From: Norana najaformis
Taxonomy: Eukaryota > Annelida > Clitellata > Crassiclitellata > Hormogastridae
Reading direction: 5' to 3'
Assembly (NCBI GenBank): GCA_964023275.1
Contig: OZ029926.1
Coordinates: forward strand, 26,556,936 to 26,620,935
DNA length: 64,000 bases
The position numbers and the translations under genes are program-made. Shown here piece after piece: positions 22,000 to 36,671 of this stretch. A model generated the notes under the pieces. It was not told the origin of the DNA, made no database searches, and worked only from the letters and a program-made list of their open reading frames with translations. Each line of letters opens with the position of its first letter. Within the stretch, counting starts at the first letter, position 1.

Positions 22000-24900
22000 G
22001 CTGATTCTCATTCGAATGTGAATATGATTAGGGTTAACGTCAATACGACTGAAATGTCGTGAATGTAACTTAGTTACTATAAAACCCTATTCAAAAGTTA
22101 TTCATACTCTAAACAACAATTTAACAACCGCTTTCTTGCATATGTACAGCGTCACTTAGGCATTTCTGATTATACAAAAATTCTTACATTAACGCACAAA
22201 ATTTCATAAAGCTTCACCAAGCCTCCACTTAGTCTCGCAAATAAATTTCAAGACCGTCTAATCATATACACATTTCAGCCGACTCTTCACTCTACATGGA
22301 CTCCCAAGACTTTCTCTTCATGCTGCCCTTATTGCCTTCTTCTGATTATTCCAGGAACAAGAACAGCTCGTGGCATGCATGTGTCTTCTGTCATCCACCC
22401 TACAATCAGGAACTCCCTTCTCGCAAACGTTATCTCAAACGTCCGTCCTGGCCTTTAGATATCAACTCAAGACTTATTTCCTCCGTAGGCCGTTCCTGCA
22501 TCTTCTCCGATTCCCCTCTTCGCTTGTGACCAGATTCACCCAGCAATTTCCCTTGTACAATTTCTTTCACAGCAACCATCAACTAAAGCATCACTACACC
22601 GACGCTATAGAAGTTCACAGCTTATTTATTTCTTTCCATATCTAGCATAACTACTAACACTAAAATCAACGAATGATATGATCCTAACCCAGACGCAAAT
22701 CAACTTCCACCTGTTCAATCGAAAACCTCAACTATAATCACCATCAACGTGTCTGGTGGAATCCAGATGCTGAAAGTCGATTCAGCCGCCATCATCACAA
22801 AGTATTTTCTGCTCTAGGCCACTAAATGGAATTTAAGAAAGCAAACACTCACCATAATCTTCTGCAGTAACTGAATAAAGAGTAGAAGAAAGCAAACCTC
22901 ACTTGTCATCTACAGCCTGTCCGTCAGCCTCGCCACTCAACTGGTCAGCAGTAGTTCTTTCATTAACACGACACATTCTCCACTTCTCCAGAAACAACCA
23001 CATACAATTTCTGCAAAACAAACATTTACTTAAACAATTATTTCAATTGAGAATCATTTCATGTGTGTACACATCCAACCACTGTTAGAACGCCCTTTAA
23101 GAACCTCAAAAAAGCACTGATTCTTCACAAACACTATTCTGAAGCAGAACTATTCTGCAGCAGAATTCTTAAGAAATATCGGAATATGCGGAATAAAAAC
23201 AAGGTGACCAGACATTTAAAAAATCCCTAATGGAATCCACTCAGTGACAATAACTCTTTTCAATCAGGGATAGTCTCTAAATATTTCTTTAGATACTGAA
23301 CTTAAACTTATATTCAGCCAAAGATGCGATGAACAAGCAAAACACCTCAACAAAACCTCAGCATTTTCACAAAATACAACATCCATTATCATAAGCTCAG
23401 CACTTCATTTTATACAACCTTTTCAGAGTCACTGAAATATTTATCCATTTTTGTGGGCGGTCCGCAACTTAGGCCAGGTACAACAATAGATGATATGAGA
23501 CGACTGATGAAACGAGAGACGAGCTTAGAGATTTAAAAGCAATTAATACAATTAATACCTGCAGCTACCCTGACGGCCGCGTGATTGGTGACATGCGGCC
23601 GTCGACAAGTAATAAAATCGCGTCAGAGGAAGACCGGGTCTCAGAGAACAGTAACCCACGAATTCACTCCAGTCCTTGGCAGAGCTGGAGTCATCATATG
23701 CCGCCAGGGAGAAGAATAGATTCGTAGGAATGAATTGCTGAACGACGACACTGATGAAGAGGCTCAAACTCTTTAATTAGAGGCGAGGCCGAAGAGTTTA
23801 TATTAGCTCCGTAACATGACCCCACGTTGTCTGAACTTCGGAAGCATGGGGTAGTAAATAGGGCTCTCTGTACGTGATAGAGGGAGCTCTATTGTTGCGG
23901 GAAAATAAGTCAAGCCAAGGTATTAACAATGATGGATCTGACTCCAAGCATGCTTAAAATCAAACACCATTATTTCACGGGTAAAATGCTATTCAAAGTG
24001 CCTAACCTTGGAGGAGCAAATTGAGAGCTTACGCTGCATTGAGGATGAGGGAGATGGCGCAGATGAGTTACATGTATTGCGTAATGAAAAAGGTACTTGA
24101 TAATAATTAATAACAGAAGAAGCAGCTGTAGGGTGCTTTGCAGGAATTTAGTGAATAATTTACAGGAAAGCTGGGTCTAACTAAACTGATTAAACATAAG
24201 ATGACCATCGACACGATCATTCATTCATTCATTCATTTGTGGCATAATTTAAATCTATAGCGAGAGGAAGGTATTTGTAACAGCGACTTTTAGCACTATG
24301 AAATTGTTTTGTGAAACGGACAGCGTGGTGTCTTTTGTTCGCTTTAATAATGCAAAATGCTACACGAGTAAGTCCATAAACCAAAAATAACAACGGGACT
24401 TTTATTCAGAAATGCCGGCTGTGATTGAAATATCTAACGAACTATAACCAAGATGGGTGGTTTACAATGCACTTGTTGATAGGTATTTGCACAAACTTTC
24501 TGAAGGTTTAACACTCTAACCAATGAAGAGTCGCTCGAGTTTGCCCCTGAGGCTTTGTGAATAGTTAATGACAAATGATTCAGTAAGAGTGTGTAACTTT
24601 TAAGGCGATGAACGTGTGGAGTATGCCTTCAGGACCTACAAGCACATCTGTTATAAGGTCCTTCGCATAGGACTAGCTATAGCTTTATATTTACAAAATT
24701 TTGTGTAGCAATTCTATATTGACAGAAACTTAAACCCAAATATCATAATAAACGAAAGGCTGTCGATGTGACCAGTTGTCACTGAACATCATTGTTCCGA
24801 CCGACGAGAACTTAATCAATCGACCAACTGGTTACAACCATTTCCACCCCAATCAATCAATCAATCAATCACTCAATCACTCAATCAATCATTCGAATTC

Positions 24901-27299
24901 GACTGCTGGGTGTTGATTGGCGTTTGTCGTCGCTCGAAGTGATGGTAGGCAGAAATTTCTGCCTAGACTTCTGTGTTGAACGAGTTAGGCTTCTAGTGGC
25001 ATATATAAGAGCGGCCGATCAATGGGATGAACTGACAGAAAATTCTCGCCATTCAGGCATATATTCGAAACATTCATATTGGCGCTAAAATGACGCTGTA
25101 GCCATCTGTGAGGTATGGATATGTGAATGAATCAAAATTGCATGCATAGCTCTGCCAAATGTGGCATCTGTAAACTCTATATCCTGAAAACAATGATACC
25201 AAATCTATAAAGTGCATAGCTATGACTCAAATGCATGGGCCACTGGGCTCACGTCACAACGAAACTGTTTCTGAACGGGCACCCCCTGCAATTAAGTGTC
25301 CTATAACTAGTTTCATAATTGATTATAAGAACATACTCAATAAACAGATACATATTGTAATCATTTGTACGCAAACAGGCCTATAGTCCCATAATTACGC
25401 CACTGTTAATGCAGTATTAAGTAGGCCTAACCATCACTTTGAAATCTGATTCAGTGTTTCATACATCCTAATGCATCATTCCGCGTTTCGCGAGGCACTC
25501 GATTGAAACACCAGTTTCAGGCACTTTTCTATGTCCTCTCACCGTTGAAAAGTGCGACTAGACAATTGACTACATATGGATTAGTGCGCTGTGAGAGTCA
25601 GACAACCTTAAGACAGACGAGGCAGACACGCGACAATCACAAAGGACGGACACTAAATACAGCCAGACAGAGAGATACAGAGACAAAGAAACAGAGTAGA
25701 GAGAAACTGTATGATATATATAATCACATATCAAACAAATCGGTACACTGTGCCAGCTGCAGATTCGAATAGTTAACCGTCGTAGTCCTACATTTCCACA
25801 AAGCAGCATCTTTTTCATGAGACACTAAGAGCAATTAGTCCCTCAGTCCTTCGAGACCCTGCGTCCAAACTTTACACTGTCGACGCGATCACCATAGCAC
25901 CACTTGAAATTTCCGGCCCTGGAAAGAAACTCAGAGGGGTTCTTTTAGTACTTCATCAAGGTCTGAGATTGGGGCCCTAAGGGTCAACCGCAGTTGCAGA
26001 CCCTGCGGTCAGATAGTTACGCTACTATGGGCGCAGTAGAACATCTAAAGACTGGTGTACTGAAGTAGATTGCGACGAGGACAGACGCGACTAACTCTAA
26101 GTCACAGTAAACAATTGTCGATACCACTCGACCAATATCGACAGTCATCGCTGAATCGTTTAATGTGCCGAGAATTTTCGACCGAAAAGCGACACGATGA
26201 ATGCAGAGCGCTTTGATTTAAACGCTGGCAGGATTTAGTCTTTGCACCGAAAGTAATTCCTCCGTCGACCGCTACATGATGTTCTTGCACTACGTAGCTG
26301 AATGAAACGCGAATCGCATACAGCACATATACATGTGACCAGTGCTAAGCCTATATACACCAACACATTTACAACAACCAACACATTTACAGCACATTAT
26401 TTTGAAGGTTGGGGCCTTACATGATACTACACTCTTGTCTTATGCATGTAAGACTATCTGGGTCAATTGCCCTTCCCAGTTTTAGCTATTACATACGATG
26501 ATCCATCTACTCAGTCAGTCAGCAGTCTCAGAATTAAACTTATCATTTGGAAAAGAATCAAAGTCTGTTCGATAGAATCAAAATAAGGTCAAAAAATTAA
26601 AATTAGGTCCAGTTTGATTAGCTGCTTAGGTGATGGATACTAAAATGCGAAAATTGTTTGCTATCTTCTGCTCATGATCCTTTCCATTAGTTTAAACCAT
26701 ATAAGCAAATCACCTTCCAGATTTCAAGTTTTGCAAAGGTCCAGCATTAGGCCTAATTTCCGCAGAGAATATTGACGTAGTTAGTGCATCAGAATGTTTG
26801 CCTTCTAATTTGTGAAATGCCTGTTTAATATCGATTTTGTATTTTAGTTTGTTAGTGCTGCATTTCCGACGACACGAAGAAATTTACACAGTGTATTAAG
26901 TCCAGTAAGCATTTCAGCTGCACCAATAACTGGCCCATAATAAGCATTTCGATAACAGAATACTTTAGTAATTTGAATAGTAATTTTGTAATGCATTTGG
27001 TGAGGTAGCATGCATGGGAGGAAAACTACTGCTTCTTCGACCAACTGTGACAATTGTCTAACTCGATTGGTAGTCTTTTTGCTATAGCACGAAGGAGAGC
27101 AGCATTCCACCGTGTCAGCACAAAGACCGTTTTACATGTTTATAACTCTGATGACTAAAACATACTTTCTCACATTCAGCCTAAATCTCTGTTTAAAGAA
27201 ATTCAGCAGATGCCCTCTGCATCATTCACGATTACCTGAAAATAACTTTTGTCTGAGAATACACGATCCAGGCCTTTCACAATTTTCAGTTTCCCCAAC
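22000..27299. other. Gene-poor stretch with one probable LINE tail
   Basis: Around 22290-22540 the plus strand reads like a CR1/L2 C-terminal end (SVLAFRYQLKTYFLRRPF). A GC-richer patch at 23560-23720 and a short acidic frame near 24010-24100 stand out but match nothing I know. (AATC)n-like repeats lie at 24850-24892. The 26844-27110 minus-strand frame is unrecognised. No gene can be supported. Confidence 0.45.
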
Positions 27300-27300
27300 G

Positions 27301-27765
27301 GGGCGTCCATAAATGACGTCACGCAATTTAGGGCAATTTTTGACCCCTCTCCCCTCCTCGTCACACGTCGTCACAAAAGTCATACCCCCCTCAAATATGA
27401 CATCACAAAGCTCTGCACACACACCCGAAAAACCAGATATCCAGAATGTTATATGTAAATTTTCTTATAATTATCAAATAAAGTAATTATAACTATAAAA
27501 ATAGTTGAAACCTTATAATAGAACGAAGAAAAATGGAGGGAGTATAATTATTACAATCATTATGCATTCCACAAAATGAAAAGCTCTAGTAGAATCATTA
27601 CAATTATTAAAAATGTTTAATAACAAAAACTCGAAACAGTCCAAACTGTTTGATGTGATGATGTGACGTCACATTTCTTAAACACCCCTCCCTTCGTCAC
27701 AAATCGTCACAGATGTGTGACCCCCTTCACCCCATCGGTGCGTGACGTCATTTATGGACGGCCCC
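27301..27765. mobile_element. MITE-like non-autonomous DNA transposon
   Basis: About 465 bp with near-perfect terminal inverted repeats. The left reads GGGCGTCCATAAATGACGTC and the right, reverse-complemented, GGGGCCGTCCATAAATGACG, both continuing to TCACGCA. AACG flanks both ends (27297-27300 and 27766-27769). CCCCAACG also flanks if the terminal Cs are counted outside, so the target duplication is 4 or 8 bp. The interior is AT-rich and non-coding. Both ends have GTCACA-rich subterminal motifs. The superfamily is not assigned. Confidence 0.85.
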
Positions 27766-27769
27766 AACG

Positions 27770-30700
27770 TCACTTCTAATCATTCTTGTCTGGGTGCTTT
27801 AAAGTTTCAATTCCCCGATTCTCTTCTCACATGGCATAAATTCACATCCCTCATCTGCACCCTTTCAATTAACCGAGGCGGACCAGCGACTTGAAGGAAC
27901 TCAACGTAACTCCCCTGCTCCTTGTCCTGATAGTGCGTTTACTTATTCCCAACGACTTGTCTTTTGCGAGAACTGCGCACCAAAAGGATATCCGGCGTCC
28001 AGATATATTATGTAATGAGAAATTAGGAGGTTGGTCAGATGCGTCTTGAGATTCTTTCCTTAGGCCATGACTCCTGGTGGGATAGGTCTTCTTCACTTGT
28101 TCGTCTCCAAAAACAACTAAACCGCCTTTCACATTTGATCCGTTAAGTAAACTGGTCGCTTTTTAGCCGAAGCCGATAAGAATGCGGACGACGACCGAAC
28201 ACGAATTTGAAGCACTGCACGAATTACTTCAGTTCTAACGTCCAAACAAAGAGAAGTCAGTCTCAAGCCGCTGTTTTGAAAAACTTCCACAAGCAGTACT
28301 TTCAACAATTTATTTCGAATATTTATTCCTTTCAAATTTGGAATTTTTTTCAAAGCAACAGCTTGAGACTGATATAAATCGTTGCTGTCGTAGTTTAAAT
28401 ACGTACGCACGTAAGACATATTCATTAAATATGCAGCATCAGACACCGTCTGCCTCAATTACCAATTGAGCCTTCGAGATTCGATGCATCATTGGATCTG
28501 TTCAACAGGTCAATTCAAATATATTCCACTTTGGTTGATATTTAGCGGAGGCCTATAAGAATGCAAGCAGCGATGGAACAAGTTCTAAACGAAGACCTGT
28601 GCCATTTGTTTATATAATTTCCGAGTCTTTATGTATGTATGTATGTATGTATGTATGTATGTATGTATGTATATGTAAATATTTATTTATATATGTGCAT
28701 GTATGTATCAAGAACTTAATATAGCTTCTCGTAGCTCAGAAAAGCGCTGAGTACCTGACACAGGCGCTCTGTATAACGCTATTATACTGTGTCAGGACAT
28801 GAATATTGACTGTGCGCGTTTATGAAGTTGTCAATGTCAGAAGAGACACCGGCGTGATATTTATAGTGGATACCAAAACGGTTCATAAATATGGGCGATG
28901 TTGCCAAAAATATAAGGGTCTTTTCCTTAGTCATCGCCCACTTTGGAAGAAAGCGAGCAAGACTCTGATGCCATCTCAAGTGGCTTATATTTCCGACGAC
29001 TTTTTTGTCGACTCATTCCTACTTTAAACATTTGAATTCTGCCACGGTGAAAACTCGGCGTTCCTTAAATGTTCCCAGGTTTTAATCTATCTTCTATACT
29101 GCCCCAAATTTTTTCCTAAAAAGTGGGGCTAAAAGTCACCTGGCGCCTTAGTTTTCCGAGTGGAAGCATAGCCTCCCGGACACCCTTGAGCCGATGCTCT
29201 TGAGTGTTAGTACACATAAATTTGTATTACTCGATATCGATCTTCCATGTATTAACTTAATATCTTTCACTGATCGCTGTGTTCGCTGGACCCACACTGG
29301 GTTCATAGGTGATCACAACTTGCCATTAGTGGCACCATGACGGCCATCATTGAGTTAAAAGAATTTGGGAGTCTAGGCCTAAGGCAATTCTTAAGAAATC
29401 CGAAATGCATAAAAGAAATGCTTTAGTGACAATTAACGCGCCACAAGCCACTCTTCTAGAAACCTTTATGCGCGGCAGTGGTTCGATCTGGGTTTCGTTT
29501 TGTATAGCATTTCAGTTAGAGCCATCTATAATTATCCACATTTTAATTTTTGTTTGAACTTCCGAATGCACACTAATAGCACTAGACTTTCAGAACTGGG
29601 GAGCGGCCTTTTTATTAATTTTTGCAAAAAAATTGTAAGACCTTTTCAGTCTTTGGGGCTTGCCGTGCTTGAAAGACAAAGCCTGTCTTAATTTCCCAAC
29701 AATTTTCGAATATTTTTTTTCATTTCATGACCCATGTCCATTTCAGGGTAGCCTAAACTTGGGTCTGAAGCGTAATGCGTGAAAGGAACTTCAGAGGTGG
29801 GAAGATATAATTCAATTCAATTGAATTCAATTGATTTGGGGTAAAAACTCAAATCACTGTATGGGAAAAGAAGATGACAGGCAACGCCTCAAAATGGCAG
29901 AAAGTAAATGCGAGTTGGATGTTGGTGGGGAAGAAATTCAATGAGAGAAACACAAAGGGGCACCTGATATGACTCAGTAATAATTATTTGTTGTCGACTA
30001 AAAACGTCTTCAGTTTGGCGACATGAACCATACTGGAGCTCTCATGGGGAAAGTGAGTGTCATACTTCGGAAGGAATGCATCATTCTCCTTGCGGATAGA
30101 CGCCTATGGTAAAATGCCACGTTTTCTACAATTTCTACTGCCTTTCTCCTGATTTTCAATCTACATTTTCATGTCTTTCCCAAATTCACAATAACACGAA
30201 TTTCTATGTTATTTACAATCAGCTTTTGGGGCACCTTGGAGAGTCAAAAGCTCAGCTGGGTGAGTGGCCCCTCATAGCCTACACTCTATTGGTGCTTCTC
30301 AGAAAATGATCTGTAATCTGATGCAATGTGGAGCAGTCTTGTTGCGCTTATGAGTAAACATCTGACGACACTATGTAAATTTACCGAATGACAGACTGAT
30401 GATTGAATGAACGAGCGACTGAAGAGAGCTACCACTTTTCACAGAAGGCCTATTGCATAGCCTAACTCCTCATGCTAGCAAGCTTTCACATCGAGGCAAC
30501 TTAATGTCGTTAGAGCGACGTTTAACTTGGTCAATCCATCTTATACAGACCGATATTTGCAAGTGTTACCGGTTATAGTCAAAAGTAACACCGTGACACT
30601 AACTATGCCTAATGCTAATGCGAATTTTGAGAAGCTAATATATGCATAGTAATATAACCAAGTTAATTTAAGGATGTTCGCAAGTATGAAAGTATTACCA

Positions 30701-33700
30701 GACTCACTCAGTTTAGTTGTTGGGAGTTTAGGATGGAGACAGGGGACAGCTAGTGCGGAAACATAACTGATATCAACGCCTGGACTTGCCAGCGAAGTAG
30801 GGGTAGGACGCCTGATTAATTGTTTTGTTTAGACAGAGAGATGGGATCTGAAAACTGGGAGGTGAATCACAGCCCACCTACAGAGCGATTGCACAACCAT
30901 ATGCAATAGAGAAAGGAAGCCAGACGGGTACAGATACAGAGAGAGATACGCATACAGACCACGCAGAGTAAAGAGTCCGCTTAGACGCGAGAGAAATCAG
31001 TCGAGAGTTAGGCGTCAGAGAACACAGTCGAATAGTTCTGAGAGGCTCCACTCTCGGAGATAAGGCGCAGTTGAAATGCAGTCTCTAAAAGAGCCCGGCG
31101 TCTTCCGGCGCTATAGCAATCATTATGGGAAGATTAGATTAAGGTTCGTCGTCGATTATGTTCTTCGCTCCGTACTGTATTCTGATTGAACTAGAATCAC
31201 GCTCGCGTAGTCAGACATTGAGGAATGACAATCCGAAATAAACGATGGAAAACTGAACAATTCGCTCCGGACGTGAAACCAATATCATAACTGCTAGAAG
31301 CAGAAACTATATCCTAATCTGGAGAAACAGAATACTACTATAGTAACACTGGTGAGTCGTGAAGCTCAAGAGCTAACAGCGTATGACATTTGAAATAACG
31401 CCGTCGAAAAGCAAACTTCCTACCTGCGTTAAATCGTTTCTCTAAGCCAACGACAGAATTGACTAGGTACCTAGATGTGACTGGCTAGTCCAACTGTTGT
31501 ACCAATCGACGACCTTCTAATCATCAAAGATCGAACATCCGACAATCTCTACTAAGCTACATTTGCCAAACCATCAAAATTCCCTTGTGCCACGACGCAA
31601 ACGACGCCATCACGACTGCTGGCATGTGATTATAATATTTTACAGCATGTGATTTAATGCACAAAGCAATCAATGTGGAAATCTAATTTAGTATAGTTAA
31701 CGAAAACATGACCATATTTTACTGACCCTTTTGCAGTAACATCTCGTGCGATCTTAACAATTGCTAAGCTGCTTCTTTTGCAGAAAAATACAGAGAATGT
31801 GGCTCAATTAGGCCTATCATATAAATATAAATTGCTTCATACAAGATCCAATACTGTCCTGCGATTTCATAGTAGCTGGTGATTTAAAACCGGTATATTA
31901 TTGCAGCAAGATTCAGCTTTTTGACGAATCGCGTTCACTCACATTATGCGATTTTTACATAAGTCAAATATTCAGTTCAAAATGGATCAAATCAGGTTGA
32001 TTCACTTTACCATAATAATCTGATAAATTCATTATCGGCCAAGTTATAAAAATGCTATCTTCTTTAAAGTTCATTAACACATACAGCAGACACGTATATG
32101 CAATAATTAAATACATCATATCACTTTCAAACATCAGTCAAAAATGTTCATTTCGATTTGTACTACAGAGTAAATTTCGCGGCCAATTTTCTCTGAAACA
32201 ATGAAATCGTAGATGAACCACTATTGAACAAGAGGACCCATATACACGGTATCATAACTACAAGAACTATAAATATTGCAAACGTTTTTAGTCTCCTAAC
32301 TCATATTCATTTATCTGGTAGTGCACTCTCATCTATGTAACTGGGTAAGGTAAAGTAAGGTAAGGTAAGTAAGGGCGTCGAAAACGGTCCTCGTATAACA
32401 GTGGACGCTACTAGTTATCTGCGTCATTCTATCCCATTCTAGACCTAAAAATTGAGTTGTGATTGCTTATAGGTGCTTTGCCACAATAACAGGTCCTCGT
32501 GACGGTCCAACCTCCCTTCGCTGTCGAAGCGAACCCTCTGGTCCGTCATCTTGTCTGGCTTCCATTTCAAAATGCAAGAAATAGGTCCAGTTTTCGTGGA
32601 AAACTATGAAAGGACCAAAGGAACTTTTCAAAGATTGAGATCCTTTTAGGGACGCGGGAATATAAAATACATTTATGCAGAAGTTATCATTATTTAGAAA
32701 TTTGTGTAATACTGTATGCAAACAATCGATGCAAGGACATCTACGTCCAAGGATGTGCTCACCTTCCCACCAATTATTACACTTACACACACTTCAATAT
32801 AGTCATACACAGAATCACACCAACTACTCGGACACACATGAACCCATGACACACGCTTACACGCTTTGCTGTTAGAAGTAGGCAAAACACTGGTGGAAGT
32901 CGTGAATTGGTCACAGAATATTTTATTTTACATTTATCCAGCATGGTTTATTTCAAACAATAGAAGTTGTCTATAAAGATTGCAATTTTAAAATTCTTGT
33001 TTAGTCTTTTTATCTGATTTATATAATTCACTTGGCGGTGAGCGCCTCTGGCACGTTCTCTAAAAAGATTGCAAGTTGAACAGTCTTGAGTAATCCGAAT
33101 AGTCGGTTGGCAGTAAGCGCCTCTCGCACATTCCATTTTACTTGTACTTCTCTCACCTATCAACCTGGATATCATCAATTGATGCATGTTTTCGTGTGAC
33201 GTCAGTGTTTCCTCGACTCGATGGCAATTTATTCGTAGCAACATACAGATCAAAGACTTAAGGCGTCAGTTGTCAACCGCGGTTGGAATGTTGAGAGATT
33301 TCTACTTGGCGTGTAGTAGTCTCTTGCCATGCACTTACGTACTTACGTATGCACATACATGCATACATACATACACACATACATACACACATACATTCAA
33401 CCATCCATCCACACATACAGCTTAAGAAACGCGTCTAGCATACATACGTACATGCATGCATAAATACATGCATGTAGGCATACATACATACATACATACC
33501 AGAAAAGGTCATCCACGGCGGGAGACAGAATCAACATCAAAACGATCAACTTTAAAATAACAGCATGTCGTGAGTCCGGTACACCAACACAGCAAAACGA
33601 CCCACAGGGTCAAACCAAAAGCCGTACTGAATTTAACTCACACTCGCACCTATTTATAGGCTGGAGTTGCCGCCCGACAAGAGGCACTCCTTCTCTACCA

Positions 33701-34082
33701 CGTCTGTTGCAGGTGGCGTCTGCATGTAGCATTCTAGCGTTTCCGCCCACACGTGCCACCCCGCAACAACAATACATACATACATACATACTTACATACA
33801 TACATACATATACACACACATACATACACTCACACACATGCATACATACATGCATGCATACATACACACATACACACACATACACACATACACACACACA
33901 TACGCACACATGCGCACACATGCATAACTTCAAGAGGTGGTATTTTTACATCCTGCTTCAGCTGCTGTTAGAGATCTTTTAGGGGTCTTTGTGATGGCAA
34001 TTATCGCCCAAGATAATTAATAAATTCTGCTTCGATAGACACTGGATATAGAGAGATCCGTGGAATTCTGTCAGTGATGGTC

Positions 34083-34157
<75 letters not shown>

Positions 34158-34185
34158 TCTGGTTTTTGCCAACATCTATAAAACG
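27770..34185. other. Gene-poor stretch with microsatellites
   Basis: I see no supportable exon. Microsatellites are (TATG)n at 28630-28671, (CATA)n-like at 33340-33480 and 33771-33925, and (CT)n at 34086-34154. Long open frames over the CATA runs are composition artefacts. Confidence 0.5.
34086..34154. repeat. (CT)n microsatellite
   Basis: About 69 bases of pure CT, a long polypyrimidine tract. Confidence 0.98.
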
Positions 34186-34189
34186 AGGC

Positions 34190-34740
34190 AGCAGTGAATC
34201 TTGTTCAGTCTTTCATCGTGACTCCTCTGGAGTACTTTAATGCATTCCTTGCAGACTTGCCAAAATTTTGAATTCGCCAGCTTCAATCTGTCCTCAACTG
34301 CGCCGCCAGAATTGTGGTAAATTTGCCAAAAGTTTCGCTTATCTCGAGCTATGTGCGAGATACACTGCATTGGCTTTCCCGTTTGGGTAGAAAATTCAGT
34401 TCAAGAGTCTTCTCATAGGGAGTGCCTCGACTGTCGGCTCGATCCCAGTATACATCAGAGAGCTTCTTATTCCTGTCGCGAGCCAACCGCCGACAAACGC
34501 TACGTTCCCCTGCCATTGGGGATCTCACAGTTCCGCGCTTCCATACGGCGGCTCGGGTACATCGTACTTTCTCGTGTATCGGACCGTTCCTCTGCATCAA
34601 TCTTCCTCTGTAATTCTAACTCTTTCGCCTCTAACGGTTCAAGAAACATTCTCAGCCTATCTCCGTAAGCACCTTTTTAGAACTGTTAGACAGTCATGCC
34701 GCAGAGCCTTTATGAGGTTCGTAAAACGCGCTAAATAAGT
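34190..34740 (+). mobile_element. CR1/L2-type LINE 3' fragment
   Basis: Discontinuous frames read like the C-terminal end of a LINE reverse transcriptase: the equivalent of LQLVQNCAARIV...TLHWL near 34290-34380 and SAYLRKHLFRTV near 34650, followed by AAAACGCGCTAAATAAG, a GCGC-containing tail similar to the LINE at 15 kb. Confidence 0.6.
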
Positions 34741-34979
34741 CTGTAAACATACATACGGTCACTCAAAATAGGGTTCTCACAGATTCCAGAAAATACTTGT
34801 GCATTCCAGTGGACATTAAGGTTACATCACACCTGCCTTTGTAGCTCTTCACAAAACATTTCTGAAGCATTTAACACTCCACTGTCATTTCGTCTTCAAA
34901 GGTAAAAAGTTCCTAGTTGCCAAAACTCCCTTAATATTGCTCACCTCAGCTTCACTGGATGAATTTCAAAGGAACAACA

Positions 34980-35050
34980 ACAGGAGGTACAGAAGGAGGC
35001 GGTGGAGGAGGCGGCGGAGGAAAAGGAGAGGAGGAGGAGAAGGAGGAGAC
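34980..35050. repeat. Polypurine (GGA/GAA)n tract
   Basis: An almost pure purine run of GGAGGCGGTGGAGG and GGAGAGGAGGAGGAGAAGG composition. Confidence 0.85.
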
Positions 35051-35154
35051 ATTTCATATTGACACCCGACGAAGGGTCTCAGCTGTAAAGGCAACAACAG
35101 AACTAACGCAGCGCTATTGAGAGGTAAGTAATATATTAAGTACTACAAGCATAC

Positions 35155-35580
35155 ACACATGTACAGTATTACATACAAGCACTCATACATACATACATAC
35201 ATACATACATACACCCATACATATATAGGTGCTTATACATACGCATGTAAACAAAAATGTAAATCTCCGAAATTTCTCAGAGCCGCACAAAAGCCACACC
35301 AGAGAGACAAGCAAACTGTGTGCCTTCAACTCCTTGGCCTCTCTTTGCCTTTTGTCGATAATCGCTTGAAGACCAATGTTCTCTTCGATCGTCCACTGTC
35401 ACTTGGATTCCGTTGGTTGGGCTCTACGTGTGTGCGGAAGTCAACCACTGGTGACTTTTCTAGTTAGGTCTATCTGAGCATTGCTGGTGTTTTTAGATAC
35501 ATTGGAGGTCGTTGTGACTAATGTTGAGAGCGCCTGCGATTAGTACTCCTGAAGCGGCGCTATATAAATTTCTAAATACA
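35155..35580 (+). repeat. (CATA)n run and LINE-tail-like segment
   Basis: CATA repeats span 35175-35225. The segment to 35580 ends in GGCGCTATATAAATTTCTAA, similar to the GCGC...TATAAAT tail of LINEs in this genome. No intact protein frame. Confidence 0.4.
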
Positions 35581-36671
35581 ATTACATTCTGCCCAGCGGC
35601 GTAACTTTAGTCTAGAAAGTGGTCGGTACCAATTTCGTCTTCTTTCTTCTTTCGAATAATACATCAAAATTTTCGACCCATCCCCTACTCTTTATGACAA
35701 CTAAAACACTGGGGTGATCACTGAATAAACCGCGATGATGAAAAAAGTTGTATGAGATCTCGGAATCTTCATAGAACAGTCGTCTAAGAAGTAGCTTTGA
35801 CTAAAGAATGTTTGGGCGTCTAGTGGCGCCGCCAATGCCTCAACCCAGCCTCAAAACCGCGCCGACACCCTTATTTAGACCCAATCTCGAGGCTTCAGAC
35901 GTCGACAGCCTTTACCGAGAACGTTCTAAACTGCAGCTAATTGAGTTTCATCAAACGAATACAAAATCCTACCTGAACCACCACAATACCCATTCAGCGG
36001 AAGCGGCGTATTATACCGATCTCACTGTCTATTCAAAGTAAAGAGACAACAATGCCACGTCAATTCACTTGAAATCGTCCAGTAAAGTGTCGCGAATTAC
36101 AGCTTGCTGTTTACAACGATCCTTCCCTTGTCATACAAATACGTCATGAAATGCTGTATACAGAAGTTCTTAAGCCTCCCTGGTGAGCCTAACCAAGTTG
36201 GTTGGACAGAAGGATGGGCTGCCGTGCGCTGTAGACACAGACCTGAAAACACGTTCATTTTTTTCATGCCTATGGTACAGGCAAACTGTTACTCGTTTCC
36301 TAAGTTTGCCCATATTTCTGATTAATTTCAGTCATACAAGAGGTTATTACTCTGACCTCTCTAAGCAGCCATTTCCCTCCCTTACTTACTTCCTTTGTCT
36401 CTCTGTCTCTCTCGTTACCTCTTTAGACAATCTACTGACATCGTCAATGAGACGCTATATAACTGATCTGAATGAACGAAGGCATAACATTGGCGGCCCC
36501 AGATTAGCTGTCAGCAAATAGTTTGAATCGTATGCATGCCGTGGCCTTCAAAAGTTGCACAACTCTGATAGCTTTAGATTTTCTAGATTCTTTCTGGTTA
36601 AATGACTGCTATCAAGAGCCGCTTGGTTTAAGCGAAGCCTGATACAACATAGAACAAAGAGGCAGAGTAGT

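Noticed and set aside
23552..23767. Possible LTR or retroelement in a GC-richer patch
   Set aside because: No terminal repeats, primer-binding site or polymerase motif could be found.
26844..27110. 88-codon minus-strand frame
   Set aside because: No recognised domain, no flanking exon and no composition difference from the surroundings.
33610..33982. Frames rich in Cys-Val or His-Thr-Tyr repeats
   Set aside because: Pure translation of (CATA)n/(CACA)n microsatellite in both strands.
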